Translations under genes and position numbers: made by a program
Shown: piece by piece, positions 8,393-16,509 of the stretch
How positions within the stretch are numbered: the stretch's first letter is position 1
How the letters are laid out: each line of letters begins with the position of its first letter
DNA from: Bacteroidales bacterium
Lineage (GTDB): Bacteria > Bacteroidota > Bacteroidia > Bacteroidales > P3
Direction: 5' to 3'
Assembly (NCBI GenBank): GCA_017449975.1
Contig: JAFSYK010000044.1
Location: 1 to 64,000, forward strand
Length of the DNA stretch: 64,000 nt
Notes under the pieces: generated by a model
The model's input: the letters and a program-made list of their open reading frames with translations, nothing else
What the model was told of the DNA's origin: nothing
The model's database searches: none

Positions 8393-8426
8393 AAGATCTA
8401 CGAGATCTCTGCCCGGAGGGCAAGGA
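8393..8426. repeat. 34-nt direct repeat, right of GxxExxY gene
   Basis: Matches 7961-7994 at 32 of 34 positions in the same orientation. The hairpin stem GCCC/GGGC is kept while the loop changes from GCA to GGA. Confidence 0.88.
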
Positions 8427-8447
8427 GAATTGGGATCTATCGAGAAC

Positions 8448-9173
8448 CTAGTAGTTGCGCCAGTTGCGGAAGCGCAAGTTGAAGACGCCGAAGAAGGCTT
8501 CTTTGAAGATCTTCATGCTCATCTTGCTGGTGCCCAGCACGCGGTCGGTGAAGATGATGGGCACCTCGTAGACCTTGAAGCCCAGCCGTGTGGCGGTGTA
8601 CTTCATCTCTATCTGGAAGGCGTAGCCCACAAATTTCACCTTGTCGAACTTCATCTTCTCCAGCACGCGGCGGCTCCAGCACACGAAACCTGCAGTGGCG
8701 TCGCACACCTTCATGCCGGTGACAATCTTCACATATTTCGATGCGAAGTAGCTCATCAGAAGACGTCCCATAGGCCAGTTGACCACCGAGACCTTGCCGT
8801 CGACATAGCGGCTGCCCACCACCACGTCGCCTTTGCCTGAGGAGCAGGCATCGTAGAGACGCACCAAGTCGTCGGGGTTGTGCGAGAAGTCGGCATCCAT
8901 CTCTATCATATAGTCGTAGCCGTGCTCGTTGCCCCAGCGCATACCGTCGAGGTAGGCGGTGCCGAGACCCAGTTTACCTTTGCGTTCCACGATAAAGAGA
9001 CGGTTGGGAAACTCCTGCATCAGACGCTTCACGATGTCGGCGGTGCCGTCGGGTGAGTTGTCTTCGACAATGAGCATATCAAACTCTTTCTCAAGCGAGA
9101 AAACTTTGCGGATGATTTTTTCGATATTCTCTTTTTCGTTGTAGGTAGGGGTGATAACCAGCGTGTCGGACAT
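8448..9173 (-). CDS. Polyprenol monophosphomannose synthase (GT2)
   Basis: A 241-residue GT2 glycosyltransferase of the DPM1 type. Features in order: VITPTYNEKENI at the start, VEDNSPDGTAD, the DADFSHNPDD metal-binding region, VGSRYVDG, and VPIIFTDRVLGTSKMS near the end. It transfers mannose (or a similar sugar) from a nucleotide donor to a polyprenyl phosphate on the inner face of the cytoplasmic membrane. There are no C-terminal membrane helices, unlike the GT2 at 38952. A TACCTTTG/CTTG promoter lies upstream. Confidence 0.93.
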   Translation of the reverse strand: MSDTLVITPTYNEKENIEKIIRKVFSLEKEFDMLIVEDNSPDGTADIVKRLMQEFPNRLFIVERKGKLGLGTAYLDGMRWGNEHGYDYMIEMDADFSHNPDDLVRLYDACSSGKGDVVVGSRYVDGKVSVVNWPMGRLLMSYFASKYVKIVTGMKVCDATAGFVCWSRRVLEKMKFDKVKFVGYAFQIEMKYTATRLGFKVYEVPIIFTDRVLGTSKMSMKIFKEAFFGVFNLRFRNWRNY

Positions 9174-9211
9174 AGGGCAGGATTATGAAAATAATGATGA
9201 AAATGAATATG

Positions 9212-9243
9212 CAAAGGTAGGTAAAAAATATCAGATTGACAAG
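9212..9243 (-). promoter_or_regulatory. Promoter of the mannosyltransferase gene
   Basis: TACCTTTG (-7) at 9212-9219 and CTTG (-33) at 9240-9243 on the minus strand, 20 nt apart, start 39 nt downstream. Confidence 0.7.
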
Positions 9244-9362
9244 TGCGAAATGGGGGAATGGTGCCAATGGCCCCTATTCGTCCAGTGGGCATAATAAGAG
9301 CCCGTCGTTTTTACGCCGCCGGAGGCACGTAACGCCGCCGCGTGGAGGTGCGACAAGGCGCC

Positions 9363-9737
9363 CTATTGGCAGAAACGTTTTCTGTAGCTTGGGATGCGGA
9401 GGAGCAGCAGTCCGACGGTGACGCCGAGGAGGTTGGCGATGAGGTCGTTGATGTCGAAGCCGCGGTAGGGCAACAGCCACTGCACCAGTTCGGTGGTCAT
9501 GGCGATGAGGAGGCCTGTCGGCCAGGCGCTCCGCCAGCGGTAGCGGCAGAGTGGCATGAGCATCACCACGCAGGGGATGTAGACGGTGGCATGGTATAGG
9601 TGGTCGATGCGGATGCCCAGCACAAAGTTGTCCATGGGTATCTTCAGCCCTTGGAGCGGCAGCCACATGAGTGCCGCCAGCATCACCATGTAGACAACCG
9701 ACAGGGTGGGATAGACCCATTGGCGATTTTGTTCCAT
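9363..9737 (-). CDS. VanZ family membrane protein
   Basis: A 124-residue protein starting at MEQNRQWVYP, with hydrophobic segments around residues 10-30, 45-65, 68-85 and 95-115. MTTELVQWLLPYRGFDINDLIANLLGV is the VanZ-like core with its conserved Glu-Leu-x-Gln and Asp. VanZ proteins are linked to low-level glycopeptide tolerance, but most homologues have no known role. The start is taken just after the upstream PqqD-like stop, with a 4-nt gap, so the two are probably co-translated. Confidence 0.85.
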   Translation of the reverse strand: MEQNRQWVYPTLSVVYMVMLAALMWLPLQGLKIPMDNFVLGIRIDHLYHATVYIPCVVMLMPLCRYRWRSAWPTGLLIAMTTELVQWLLPYRGFDINDLIANLLGVTVGLLLLRIPSYRKRFCQ

Positions 9738-9741
9738 ACCG

Positions 9742-10014
9742 TTATTTGTTGAGAAGCAGGTTGTGTGCCACCAGTGTGTCAATCCAGGCCTGCGCGTCGC
9801 GTGTCGCCGTGTCGCCGTCGATGTCATAGTGCTGCTGCAACAGTGCGGCGACGTCGGCCAGTTCAAACTCTTGCTGCGACAACGATTCCCACAACATCTT
9901 GGCGGTGTCGTTGAAGTCGATGACTTGCAACTCTTCGCCTGCCGTGGTGGCCGGCTGTATGATGATATGTTCGCCAGCGACGCTATGCAGCTGGCATTGG
10001 GAGTTGAGTTTCAC
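9742..10014 (-). CDS. PqqD-like peptide chaperone protein
   Basis: About 90 residues with the PqqD-like pattern FNDTAKMLWESL...DVAALLQQHYDID...DAQAWIDTLVAHNLL. PqqD-family proteins bind precursor peptides for radical SAM modification, but no radical SAM gene or obvious precursor is close. The chosen start is GTG at 10014. The only upstream ATG (10068) would overlap the end of the neighbouring TPR gene. A TATTTTTG box ends 5 nt before the GTG, which would make a transcript from there nearly leaderless; alternatively it is read as part of the operon. Confidence 0.75.
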   Translation of the reverse strand: MKLNSQCQLHSVAGEHIIIQPATTAGEELQVIDFNDTAKMLWESLSQQEFELADVAALLQQHYDIDGDTATRDAQAWIDTLVAHNLLLNK

Positions 10015-10037
10015 GGTGCAAAAATACAAAGTTTTCC

Positions 10038-10853
10038 TTATAGGCCGTCCACCAGTCGTTCGCGACATTGTTGGTTGAACTGTGCCGTGCGCCGCTCGTT
10101 GGTTTTCTTTGCGTGGATGGTGGCGCTACGCATGGCGCCCGGGTAGGTGGCGCTGAGCAGCCCGGCGCCGCCGATGTAGGCGGTGATGTAGCACCGTTCA
10201 AAGACCTGCCACACGCCGAAGCCCAAGGCGGCGGCATTGATGGTGAAGGCGGCGACAGCTTCCAGCGGATAGCAGGCATAGAGGTGGCCCAGTCCGGGGA
10301 TAAGCGACAGCCAGCGGGCTTTGTCCTCACTTTTGAGTTTTGGCGGTTGTGCGTAGCACTGTTCAATGACGTCCCGCAGCGTGTCGCCGCGTTCCGGCGG
10401 CAGTGTGGCAGCCATACGCAGGGCCACGGCATGGGCTGCGTCGTACTGTCCCATCTCGTTGAGCGCGAGGGTCTGCAGCAGCAACAGGTCGGCGGCGGTG
10501 GTGTCGTATTGCAGCGCGGCGCTCTCGGCGGTCTCCACCGCTTGTGCGAACTGGCCGGAGAGGTAGAGGCTGAGCGTCAGTTGCAGCAGGTCGTCGTAGC
10601 TCTCGGCGCAGCGTTTCAGCGTGGTGGCCACCAGGTCGAAGCGCTGCAGCAGTTTGTAGCATTCCGCTTTGCGGTGCAACGCGGTCTGCGATGCCTCGGC
10701 GGTGGTGGCCAGGTAGTGGCACCGCTCGTACTCGATGGCGGCCATCTCGTAGCGTCCCGCCTGCATCAGGCTGTCGGCATAGCGGCAGTCCTGGGCGTTA
10801 GCGACGATAGCTGTTGCGCAGAGGAATATGGATATGATACAGTATCTGAACAT
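10038..10853 (-). CDS. Exported TPR protein with C-terminal membrane segments (paralogue 2)
   Basis: A 271-residue protein with a signal peptide (MFRYCIISIFLCATAIVANA), TPR-like helical repeats from about 25 to 170, and a hydrophobic C-terminal part opening with LSLIPGLGHLYACYPLEA. The same plan, including the PGLG-x-x-YA motif, is seen in the upstream gene, so the two are probably diverged duplicates. The function is unknown. Its start lies 56 nt inside the end of the upstream gene, so the two are probably translationally coupled. Cysteines are frequent in the TPR region. Confidence 0.82.
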   Translation of the reverse strand: MFRYCIISIFLCATAIVANAQDCRYADSLMQAGRYEMAAIEYERCHYLATTAEASQTALHRKAECYKLLQRFDLVATTLKRCAESYDDLLQLTLSLYLSGQFAQAVETAESAALQYDTTAADLLLLQTLALNEMGQYDAAHAVALRMAATLPPERGDTLRDVIEQCYAQPPKLKSEDKARWLSLIPGLGHLYACYPLEAVAAFTINAAALGFGVWQVFERCYITAYIGGAGLLSATYPGAMRSATIHAKKTNERRTAQFNQQCRERLVDGL

Positions 10854-11640
10854 CGGTTTGATTGTTGCGGTCGTCCATGCCCACACGGACGCTGACGGCC
10901 GATCCGTAGATGTTGCCCAGGTAAAACACGGTCGACAGGGAGCCGAAAAGCAGCGTCTTCCAGTTGGTCCAGCCCTCTTTGTAGGCGTTCTCGGCGGTGG
11001 CCGCCATGAGGGAGCCGACGATGAGGAAGGCGGAGACGCCTTCGCCCGGTCGGCCGGCATACACCTTGCCCAGTCCGGGCACCACGGCCGACAGGCCCGC
11101 CGCCACCCAGGGCGATTTGTTTTTGTGCGGCAGGCCGGCACGTAGCTGTGCGAGGGCGGCAGCCTCGGAGGCGATGCGGAAGTCGTCGGGCTGCAGCAGC
11201 GCGTAACAGCTGTCGAAGCAGCGCAGGTCGCGTTGCAACAGGCCGATGCCGGCCTGCTCGAAGTGGTAGAGGTTGCGCACCGCCGGGTCGTCGGTCTGGC
11301 GTAGCGGCTGCAACAGCTGCGCCGCGTCGTGGTAGCGATTGTCGTGTGCCGCGCTCAGCGCACCGTAGAAACGGGCTTCGGCGAAGAGCTGCGATTGGCT
11401 GCCGACGCTGGAAAGGTAGTGTACGGCGGAGTCGAGCTGATGGTTGCTGTAGAGCACATAGCCCTTGACAAAGCTGATGCTGTCGCCGTCGGGACGGTAG
11501 TGCCGCAGCAGTGTGGCGGCATCCTCTTTGAATCCGCTGCCCACCAGATAGAGCGCAAAGTCAAAATCGGCTGTCGCCGATGTCGGTTGCGCCCATGCCA
11601 GCACGGGCAGCCAGGACAGAAGGAGCAGCAGCCTTTTCAT
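10798..11640 (-). CDS. Exported TPR protein with C-terminal membrane segments (paralogue 1)
   Basis: A 280-residue protein with signal peptide MKRLLLLLSWLPVLAWAQ, TPR-like repeats (about 25-180) and a hydrophobic C-terminus with PWVAAGLSAVVPGLGKVYAG followed by two or three membrane segments. It resembles the downstream paralogue in layout and motif. The tail runs 56 nt into that gene in another frame. The start codon at 11640 overlaps the end of the YidD-like gene by 4 nt. Membrane-associated scaffolding is a guess; no specific function is recognised. Confidence 0.82.
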   Translation of the reverse strand: MKRLLLLLSWLPVLAWAQPTSATADFDFALYLVGSGFKEDAATLLRHYRPDGDSISFVKGYVLYSNHQLDSAVHYLSSVGSQSQLFAEARFYGALSAAHDNRYHDAAQLLQPLRQTDDPAVRNLYHFEQAGIGLLQRDLRCFDSCYALLQPDDFRIASEAAALAQLRAGLPHKNKSPWVAAGLSAVVPGLGKVYAGRPGEGVSAFLIVGSLMAATAENAYKEGWTNWKTLLFGSLSTVFYLGNIYGSAVSVRVGMDDRNNQTDVQILYHIHIPLRNSYRR

Positions 11641-12125
11641 CGCAGTCGGTAACGGTCGACGGACTCGTGGATATGGCCGTCGTGGATGTCGATGAGGGAA
11701 TAGGTGATGGGGTCGGCCAGCGAGATGCGGTTGCAGCGCATCAGGCGGTCGGCAGAGCAGATGACGCCTTTGGCCATGCCGTATTCGGCAATCAGCGCCT
11801 TGCTGTAGCCCGAGCAGGTGGGCGAGAAGGCGCAGGAGCGCACGATGACGGGCGAGATGCAGCGCTGGTAGAGGTACATGCCCGAAGAGAGCACGTGATA
11901 GATGGGGTTGAAACGCTGTCTGCGGTTGCCAAAGCCATAGTGCACATGGCGGTCGGCGACGGTGAAACGCTGCACCTTCGTGTTGCGCACCAGCTGCAGG
12001 TCGGCAGCCGACAGGCGGTTGGACTGTTGCGCGAAAGTCCCTGTCGAGGCCAGCAGCAACAAACAAAACAGCAACATGCGGGCATGTCGCTGTCGGGGGC
12101 ATTCGGTGTGGCTACCTGTTTTCAT
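11637..12125 (-). CDS. YidD-like protein with N-terminal signal sequence
   Basis: A 162-residue protein whose C-terminal half contains the YidD pattern: YQRCISPVIVRSCAFSPTC, SGYSKALIAEYG and a following Cys-rich CSADRLMRCN. Ordinary YidD is a 70-110 residue membrane-insertion factor beside yidC. This copy has an added N-terminal hydrophobic signal (MLLFCLLLLASTGTFAQ), so it is probably exported or anchored in the periplasm. The start at 12125 overlaps the upstream stop codon by 4 nt (ATGA), which supports it. An alternative start is Met17. Confidence 0.85.
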   Translation of the reverse strand: MKTGSHTECPRQRHARMLLFCLLLLASTGTFAQQSNRLSAADLQLVRNTKVQRFTVADRHVHYGFGNRRQRFNPIYHVLSSGMYLYQRCISPVIVRSCAFSPTCSGYSKALIAEYGMAKGVICSADRLMRCNRISLADPITYSLIDIHDGHIHESVDRYRLR

Positions 12126-12844
12126 CGTTTCATGTCAAACGGGTTCACACGCTTCGCTTTGGCGGGCACCTGGTAGTTGAAAGGTGCGTCGGCGGCAAAG
12201 CCGCTGGTCTTGATATTTTTGTATTCCTCCTTGCGGATGGTCGAGTCGCCCACCGTGTTGTAGGAGATTTGTGTGATGCGTGTCGGGAAGCTGACCCGCG
12301 GCAACGTGGTGTAGTTGCTGTAGTAGGTCTTCTTCACAATCGTCGACGACTGGTCGTAGAAGGCGCAGTAGATGGGTCTGTTGTCCTCCAGCACCAGCAC
12401 CACCTTGGAGTAGATTTTGTCCTCCAGCAGGGTGGGGGTGAAGGTCTTGACGATGCGTTTCCCCTGTTTCTCGGTCTTCTGCAGCACGAAGCCCATGCGT
12501 GTCAGGTTGAGGTTGGCATGGTCGGGCGAGAAGAACTGCAGCATCACTTCCGACTGCTCGGCCATCTCTTTGTCGTTGATCATGGCCACCTCGTTGGTCG
12601 AGGGCTGATAAACCACCACCTCACCCAGCCGGTTGGTCTTCATGTAGTATTCCTGCGGATAGGTGTAGTGGACCACCAGGTCGCCACCGGCGGTGTAGAA
12701 CAGCTGTCGTTCAACGCGGATGGCTTTGTTCTTGACCACCTGACGGGTGGTCACATCGGCCGATATACGTTGCTGCGCATGGAGGCCGCCTACAAGGCAG
12801 AGCAGCAGAAAAAAGAAGGAAGAGCATAGTCCGTTGCGGACCAT
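12122..12844 (-). CDS. LolA-like outer membrane lipoprotein carrier family protein
   Basis: About 240 residues with a signal peptide (MVRNGLCSSFFFLLLCLVGG). The body resembles the LolA/LolB half-barrel: alternating strands, VVVYQPSTNEVAMI, a long middle strand and a late FPTRITQISY. It is placed in the LolA-like superfamily with moderate confidence; an exported lipid- or lipoprotein-binding role in the periplasm is inferred. The start is placed at Met14 of the open frame, which begins a clean signal peptide and leaves a 29-nt gap from the TM2 gene. It is in operon with the YidD-like and TPR genes. Confidence 0.7.
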   Translation of the reverse strand: MVRNGLCSSFFFLLLCLVGGLHAQQRISADVTTRQVVKNKAIRVERQLFYTAGGDLVVHYTYPQEYYMKTNRLGEVVVYQPSTNEVAMINDKEMAEQSEVMLQFFSPDHANLNLTRMGFVLQKTEKQGKRIVKTFTPTLLEDKIYSKVVLVLEDNRPIYCAFYDQSSTIVKKTYYSNYTTLPRVSFPTRITQISYNTVGDSTIRKEEYKNIKTSGFAADAPFNYQVPAKAKRVNPFDMKR

Positions 12845-12873
12845 ACTCTTCCTTTCTCTGTATAAGTTAGATT

Positions 12874-13305
12874 TTAGAGCCACATGAAAAAGCTGCTGTT
12901 GTTGGTGTACTCGTGGATGTCGTTTTGGATGGCACCGACGAGCAACACGACACAGTCAACAAGGGTCACGATACCGAAGATACCGCCGCAAGTGAAGGTG
13001 TAGATAGCCCACATCCATTTGCTGGTACCCATGTAGTGACGGTGAATACCAAAGCCACCGAGCACCCAGCAGAGAGCGAAAGCAACCCAAGGATTGGCGT
13101 TCTTGAAAGAAGCGGTGCTGTTGTCCGTGAGGGGCATGCCAAAATCGTTGATGATGGCGGTGTTCATGTCGTTGACGGTAATCTCCGCAGCCTGTGCGAA
13201 GGTCTGGTCAATAGCGTTGTCGTCAACCACATAGGGGTCGACCTCAGCGAAAGAGCTGAACGACAAGGCGAAGATAGCCACTGCAAAGAATAACAACTTT
13301 TTCAT
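12874..13305 (-). CDS. TM2 domain protein
   Basis: A 143-residue protein with a signal peptide (MKKLLFFAVAIFALSFSSFA), a short polar region and a C-terminal TM2 domain. The domain has two membrane helices with the typical WVLGGFGIHRHYMG turn followed by GIFGIVTLVDCVVLL. Specific function unknown. It has a clear promoter of its own and heads the minus-strand run down to VanZ. Start set at the MKKLL signal, 53 nt from the -7 box. Confidence 0.88.
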   Translation of the reverse strand: MKKLLFFAVAIFALSFSSFAEVDPYVVDDNAIDQTFAQAAEITVNDMNTAIINDFGMPLTDNSTASFKNANPWVAFALCWVLGGFGIHRHYMGTSKWMWAIYTFTCGGIFGIVTLVDCVVLLVGAIQNDIHEYTNNSSFFMWL

Positions 13306-13357
13306 AATGATTGAAATAAAGATGAATAATTGATGAATTGTTCTGTTAGTAACATTG

Positions 13358-13389
13358 CAAAGATACAAATAAAACTAAATTGCACCAAA
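13358..13389 (-). promoter_or_regulatory. Promoter of the TM2-LolA-YidD run
   Basis: TATCTTTG at 13358-13365 and TTTG at 13386-13389 on the minus strand, exactly 20 nt apart, matching the Bacteroidetes -7/-33 pair. Confidence 0.85.
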
Positions 13390-13413
13390 TTATTCCTAAA
13401 AAATGATAATTTT

Positions 13414-13455
13414 ATTGGACCTATAAGACTTATAAGACCTATTATCCCTATAAGC
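13414..13455. repeat. Period-9 spacer (tataagacc family)
   Basis: Units such as gacctataa, gacttataa and gacctatta lie between recO and the TM2 gene. Same family as 44917-44972. Confidence 0.8.
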
Positions 13456-13477
13456 CTTCTCTTCCCCAAAGAATCCC

Positions 13478-14200
13478 TCAGTTCAGCACCGTGTGCAGTA
13501 TCTCGTGCGAGGTGAAGTGGTGGAATTCGTTGAGGTGGCTGCCGAAGTAGGCGAGGAGCAGGTCCAGCAGTCTGTTCCGCTGGCTCTGCGTGGCGGCGGG
13601 GAGTGGAGCCTCGTGGTGGACGGTCTGCAGATACAGGTGCAGCAGGGTGCTGCTTTCGGGGTCGAAGACGGTGGTGGCCGCCTTGTCGCCTGTCACGGTG
13701 ACGGTCGCCTCGAAATGACCCTCGTCGGGGTTGAAGTGGGGCGTGTGGTCGCTGTAGTCGTCCAGCGGCTCTATGCCCAGATGACGGCTGAGGTGCAGCA
13801 GGAACAGGATTGGCTGGTGGGCGGCGGGGTAGGGCGACGCGGCGGTGACATAGTCGAACAGCACAGGCTGTGGGTCGTCGTTGCGCAGCGTTTTGTAGAG
13901 CAGCTCGGCTTTGAAGAAACGCAGCGCGTTGTCCACCATCGAGCTATTGGCGACGGCGTGACGCAGCGTGATTTCTTTTACATATTGTATTTCGGCCCGC
14001 GGGTTGTTGTAGGCGGTGAGCTCGATGTGGCTGAGAGGCTCGAGCTGGTTCTGCTTGACTTTGCCGTTGCGGCCGCGGACCCCTTTCACCATATAGCTCT
14101 GCACCCCCATGGTGCGGGTGAAGATGCGTGCGATGACGGCACTCTCCGAATAGTGGGTGCTGTGCAGCACGATGCCGTCGGTGGTTATCAGCGTACTCAT
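13478..14200 (-). CDS. recO: DNA repair protein RecO
   Basis: A 240-residue protein with the RecO plan. An N-terminal OB-fold begins TTDGIVLHSTHYSESAVIARIFTR and has KGVRGRNGK and ELTAYNNPRAEIQYVKE; a helical domain with FKAELLYKTLRN follows. It loads RecA with RecF and RecR in gap repair. The C-terminal part lacks the four-cysteine zinc site found in some RecO proteins. It overlaps porZ by 4 nt at its start (ATGA), so the two are coupled. Confidence 0.93.
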   Translation of the reverse strand: MSTLITTDGIVLHSTHYSESAVIARIFTRTMGVQSYMVKGVRGRNGKVKQNQLEPLSHIELTAYNNPRAEIQYVKEITLRHAVANSSMVDNALRFFKAELLYKTLRNDDPQPVLFDYVTAASPYPAAHQPILFLLHLSRHLGIEPLDDYSDHTPHFNPDEGHFEATVTVTGDKAATTVFDPESSTLLHLYLQTVHHEAPLPAATQSQRNRLLDLLLAYFGSHLNEFHHFTSHEILHTVLN

Positions 14201-16509
14201 CGGACCACCAGTATCTTGGTCACCGACCGGTTGCCTTTCTCCTCGTCAGAGGCGAAGACGTAATAGACACCGCTGGCCACCTGCACACCGTTGTTGGTGC
14301 GTCCGTACCAGATGGCCTGTCCGCCCAGCGCACGCGTGCTGTAGACCACATGTCCGGCGGCGTCGGTGATGTGTACCAGCGCATCGCGGGTGAAGCCTTT
14401 GATGGCGATGGGGCCGTCGTAGCCAGGTTCTACGGGGTTGGGGTAGGCGTGGATGTCGTCGTCGGGCAGCGCCGTGGCATAGGTGGCGGTGCTGCGGTAG
14501 GAGATAAGTCCTTGGTCGGTGCCGATGAACACCTCGCCGCTGCTGGGATGGATGGCCAGCGAGACAATCTTGTTGGAAATCAGCGGACTGTTCTGCGTGG
14601 TGAAGTGCAACAGTTCCTCTTGTCCGCTGGAGGAGATGAGGTAGAGGCCACCGTTGGCGGTGCCCACCCATTTGCGGTTGGCGCCGTCGACAGCCATGCA
14701 GGTGATGCTCTCGTAGGCCATGAGGTATTCGACGAATTCGCCGTTGTCGATGATGATGTTGCTACAGGTGACGGGCGATTTCTCGCCGTTGCCGCCGTTG
14801 GAGAAGGCGCGGTAGGCGTCGTAGATTACTTTGATGCCGCCATTGGTGCCCATCCACAGGTCGCCTTTGTGGTCCTGCACCACACAGCTGACAGCCGTCG
14901 TGGTTTTCTTGCTGCCGTTGTTGGGATCCACGTAGGCCATACGGTTGGCGCCGTCGTGCACAAAGAGTATGTTGGACTTGCCGTAGAACCAGATGTAGCC
15001 GCGAACGCTGTCGCACAGCACATGGTCCAGCTCGTTGGAGCCCACCATGCTGTAGGTGTCGAAGGCTTTCCAGCTGCCGTCGTTGCCGAGGCGCACAATC
15101 CCGTAGCGGCTCAGCGAGTTGGTGGCCCACAGGTTGCCCTCTGTGTCAAAGGCTACGCCACCGGTGCGCAGCGAGCGGTAGCTGCCGCTGCGGTAGGGCT
15201 GCAGCGTGCCGTTGCTGGTGGCTTCGTTGTAGATGGCTACAACCTTGCCGTTGCGGATGTCCACCAGACCTTGTCCCCAGCTGGCGGCCACGATGCGGGC
15301 GTCGTTGGTGGGGTCGGTGACGGCCTCCACGATGTCGGTGACGGTGTCGAAGGCGTGGTCGAAGATGTGCAGCCACTGTTCCTGCTCCAGACTGCACACC
15401 TGTGCCGGCAGGTAGGTATTCTCGAATGTGGTGCGCTTGCCGCCGGGCGCCACCACCACACGCCGTTTGTCGGCGCTGAGGCGGTAGACGTTGTCGCTGT
15501 TGAGCGGAGCGTTGGGCAGTATGTTGGCCACGGCGTTTGTGGCGGTGAGGTCGATGGCCAGCAATCCGTAGTAGTCGTGTGCCACCCATAGGCTGCGGTT
15601 GTCGTAAGTCACAGCGTCGTGGTTGGCCATGCCGGTCCAGTAGCCGCTGCCGTGCAGCCGCCTGACGACCGACGAGCCGGTGGGGTAGATGGAGACGCTG
15701 GGCCAGGCGCACACGGTGAGTGCCGCCGGCGTGACCTGCAGACTCGTGATGTGGCCGCTGTCCAGCAGCTGCAGACTGTTGTCGCTATTGTAACGATAGA
15801 GCCGTAGGCTGTCGGGCTGGAAGGTCTGCCCCAGGCAGTAGAGACGGCTGTCGTGGTAGGCCAGCGTGACGGGCGTCATGCCCAGGTCGATGAGGGTGCT
15901 GTCGCACTGCCAGCGGCTGGCGATGTTGGGGTAGGGGTCGTCGAGTGCGATACGCATCAGTCCTCTCGAGGTGGCGGCGATCTTCTCGTCGTTGGTGAAG
16001 GCGATGTCGTAGGTCGCCACGTCGCCGGCGCTGCCGCCCAGGTAGAGCGTCTGGGCCACCTCGTGGCGCTCCAGGTCGACGACGACGATGCCGAAGTCGC
16101 AGCAGAGCCACATCGCGCCGTCGTGGAAACGGATGTGGTGGATGGTCTTGCCGCCGTCGATGTCGGCACGGCGGATATCCGAGAGGTTGTATACCGTGCC
16201 GCGTTGCAGCAGGTCGATATTGGCGCTGTTGTAGGCCACCACCAGCGTCTGGCTCACGCTGTCGTAGGCGATGGCGCTGATGCCGGCCTCCGACAGGCCT
16301 GTCGTGCGACTCAGGGTGCTGGTCTTACCCGACCAGGGTTCGTAGCAGAGCACACCTTGTTTGCCGGCGGCATAGATGTTGTTGCCGTCGGAGGTGAGGT
16401 GGAACAGCTGGCTGTAGGCGTGGTACGTGCGCCATGTACCGATGGGTGTCTGCGCCCATAACGCAGTGCCCATGCAGCAGAGCAGCAGTGTTAGCAGTTG
16501 GCGCATCAT
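14197..16509 (-). CDS. porZ: PorZ-like T9SS protein (beta-propeller)
   Basis: A 770-residue protein with a signal peptide (MMRQLLTLLLCCMGTALWAQ) and two-component-regulator-type beta-propeller repeats over about residues 25-680. A C-terminal Ig-like sorting domain carries YPNPVEPGY near 690 and ends with GNRSVTKILVVR. Length and layout match PorZ, the surface protein that delivers anionic LPS to the type IX secretion system in Porphyromonas. It overlaps mreD and recO by 4 nt each. A general propeller sensor is the alternative, but the lack of a kinase or membrane anchor argues for PorZ. Confidence 0.82.
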   Translation of the reverse strand: MMRQLLTLLLCCMGTALWAQTPIGTWRTYHAYSQLFHLTSDGNNIYAAGKQGVLCYEPWSGKTSTLSRTTGLSEAGISAIAYDSVSQTLVVAYNSANIDLLQRGTVYNLSDIRRADIDGGKTIHHIRFHDGAMWLCCDFGIVVVDLERHEVAQTLYLGGSAGDVATYDIAFTNDEKIAATSRGLMRIALDDPYPNIASRWQCDSTLIDLGMTPVTLAYHDSRLYCLGQTFQPDSLRLYRYNSDNSLQLLDSGHITSLQVTPAALTVCAWPSVSIYPTGSSVVRRLHGSGYWTGMANHDAVTYDNRSLWVAHDYYGLLAIDLTATNAVANILPNAPLNSDNVYRLSADKRRVVVAPGGKRTTFENTYLPAQVCSLEQEQWLHIFDHAFDTVTDIVEAVTDPTNDARIVAASWGQGLVDIRNGKVVAIYNEATSNGTLQPYRSGSYRSLRTGGVAFDTEGNLWATNSLSRYGIVRLGNDGSWKAFDTYSMVGSNELDHVLCDSVRGYIWFYGKSNILFVHDGANRMAYVDPNNGSKKTTTAVSCVVQDHKGDLWMGTNGGIKVIYDAYRAFSNGGNGEKSPVTCSNIIIDNGEFVEYLMAYESITCMAVDGANRKWVGTANGGLYLISSSGQEELLHFTTQNSPLISNKIVSLAIHPSSGEVFIGTDQGLISYRSTATYATALPDDDIHAYPNPVEPGYDGPIAIKGFTRDALVHITDAAGHVVYSTRALGGQAIWYGRTNNGVQVASGVYYVFASDEEKGNRSVTKILVVR

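Noticed and set aside
9240-9362. Possible REP in the gene gap (acgccgccg repeats)
   Set aside because: Only short direct repeats of acgccgcc; no clear hairpin and no copies seen elsewhere.
14197-16509. Hybrid two-component sensor
   Set aside because: Propeller repeats are present but there is no membrane helix, kinase or receiver; the C-terminus is a sorting-type domain.
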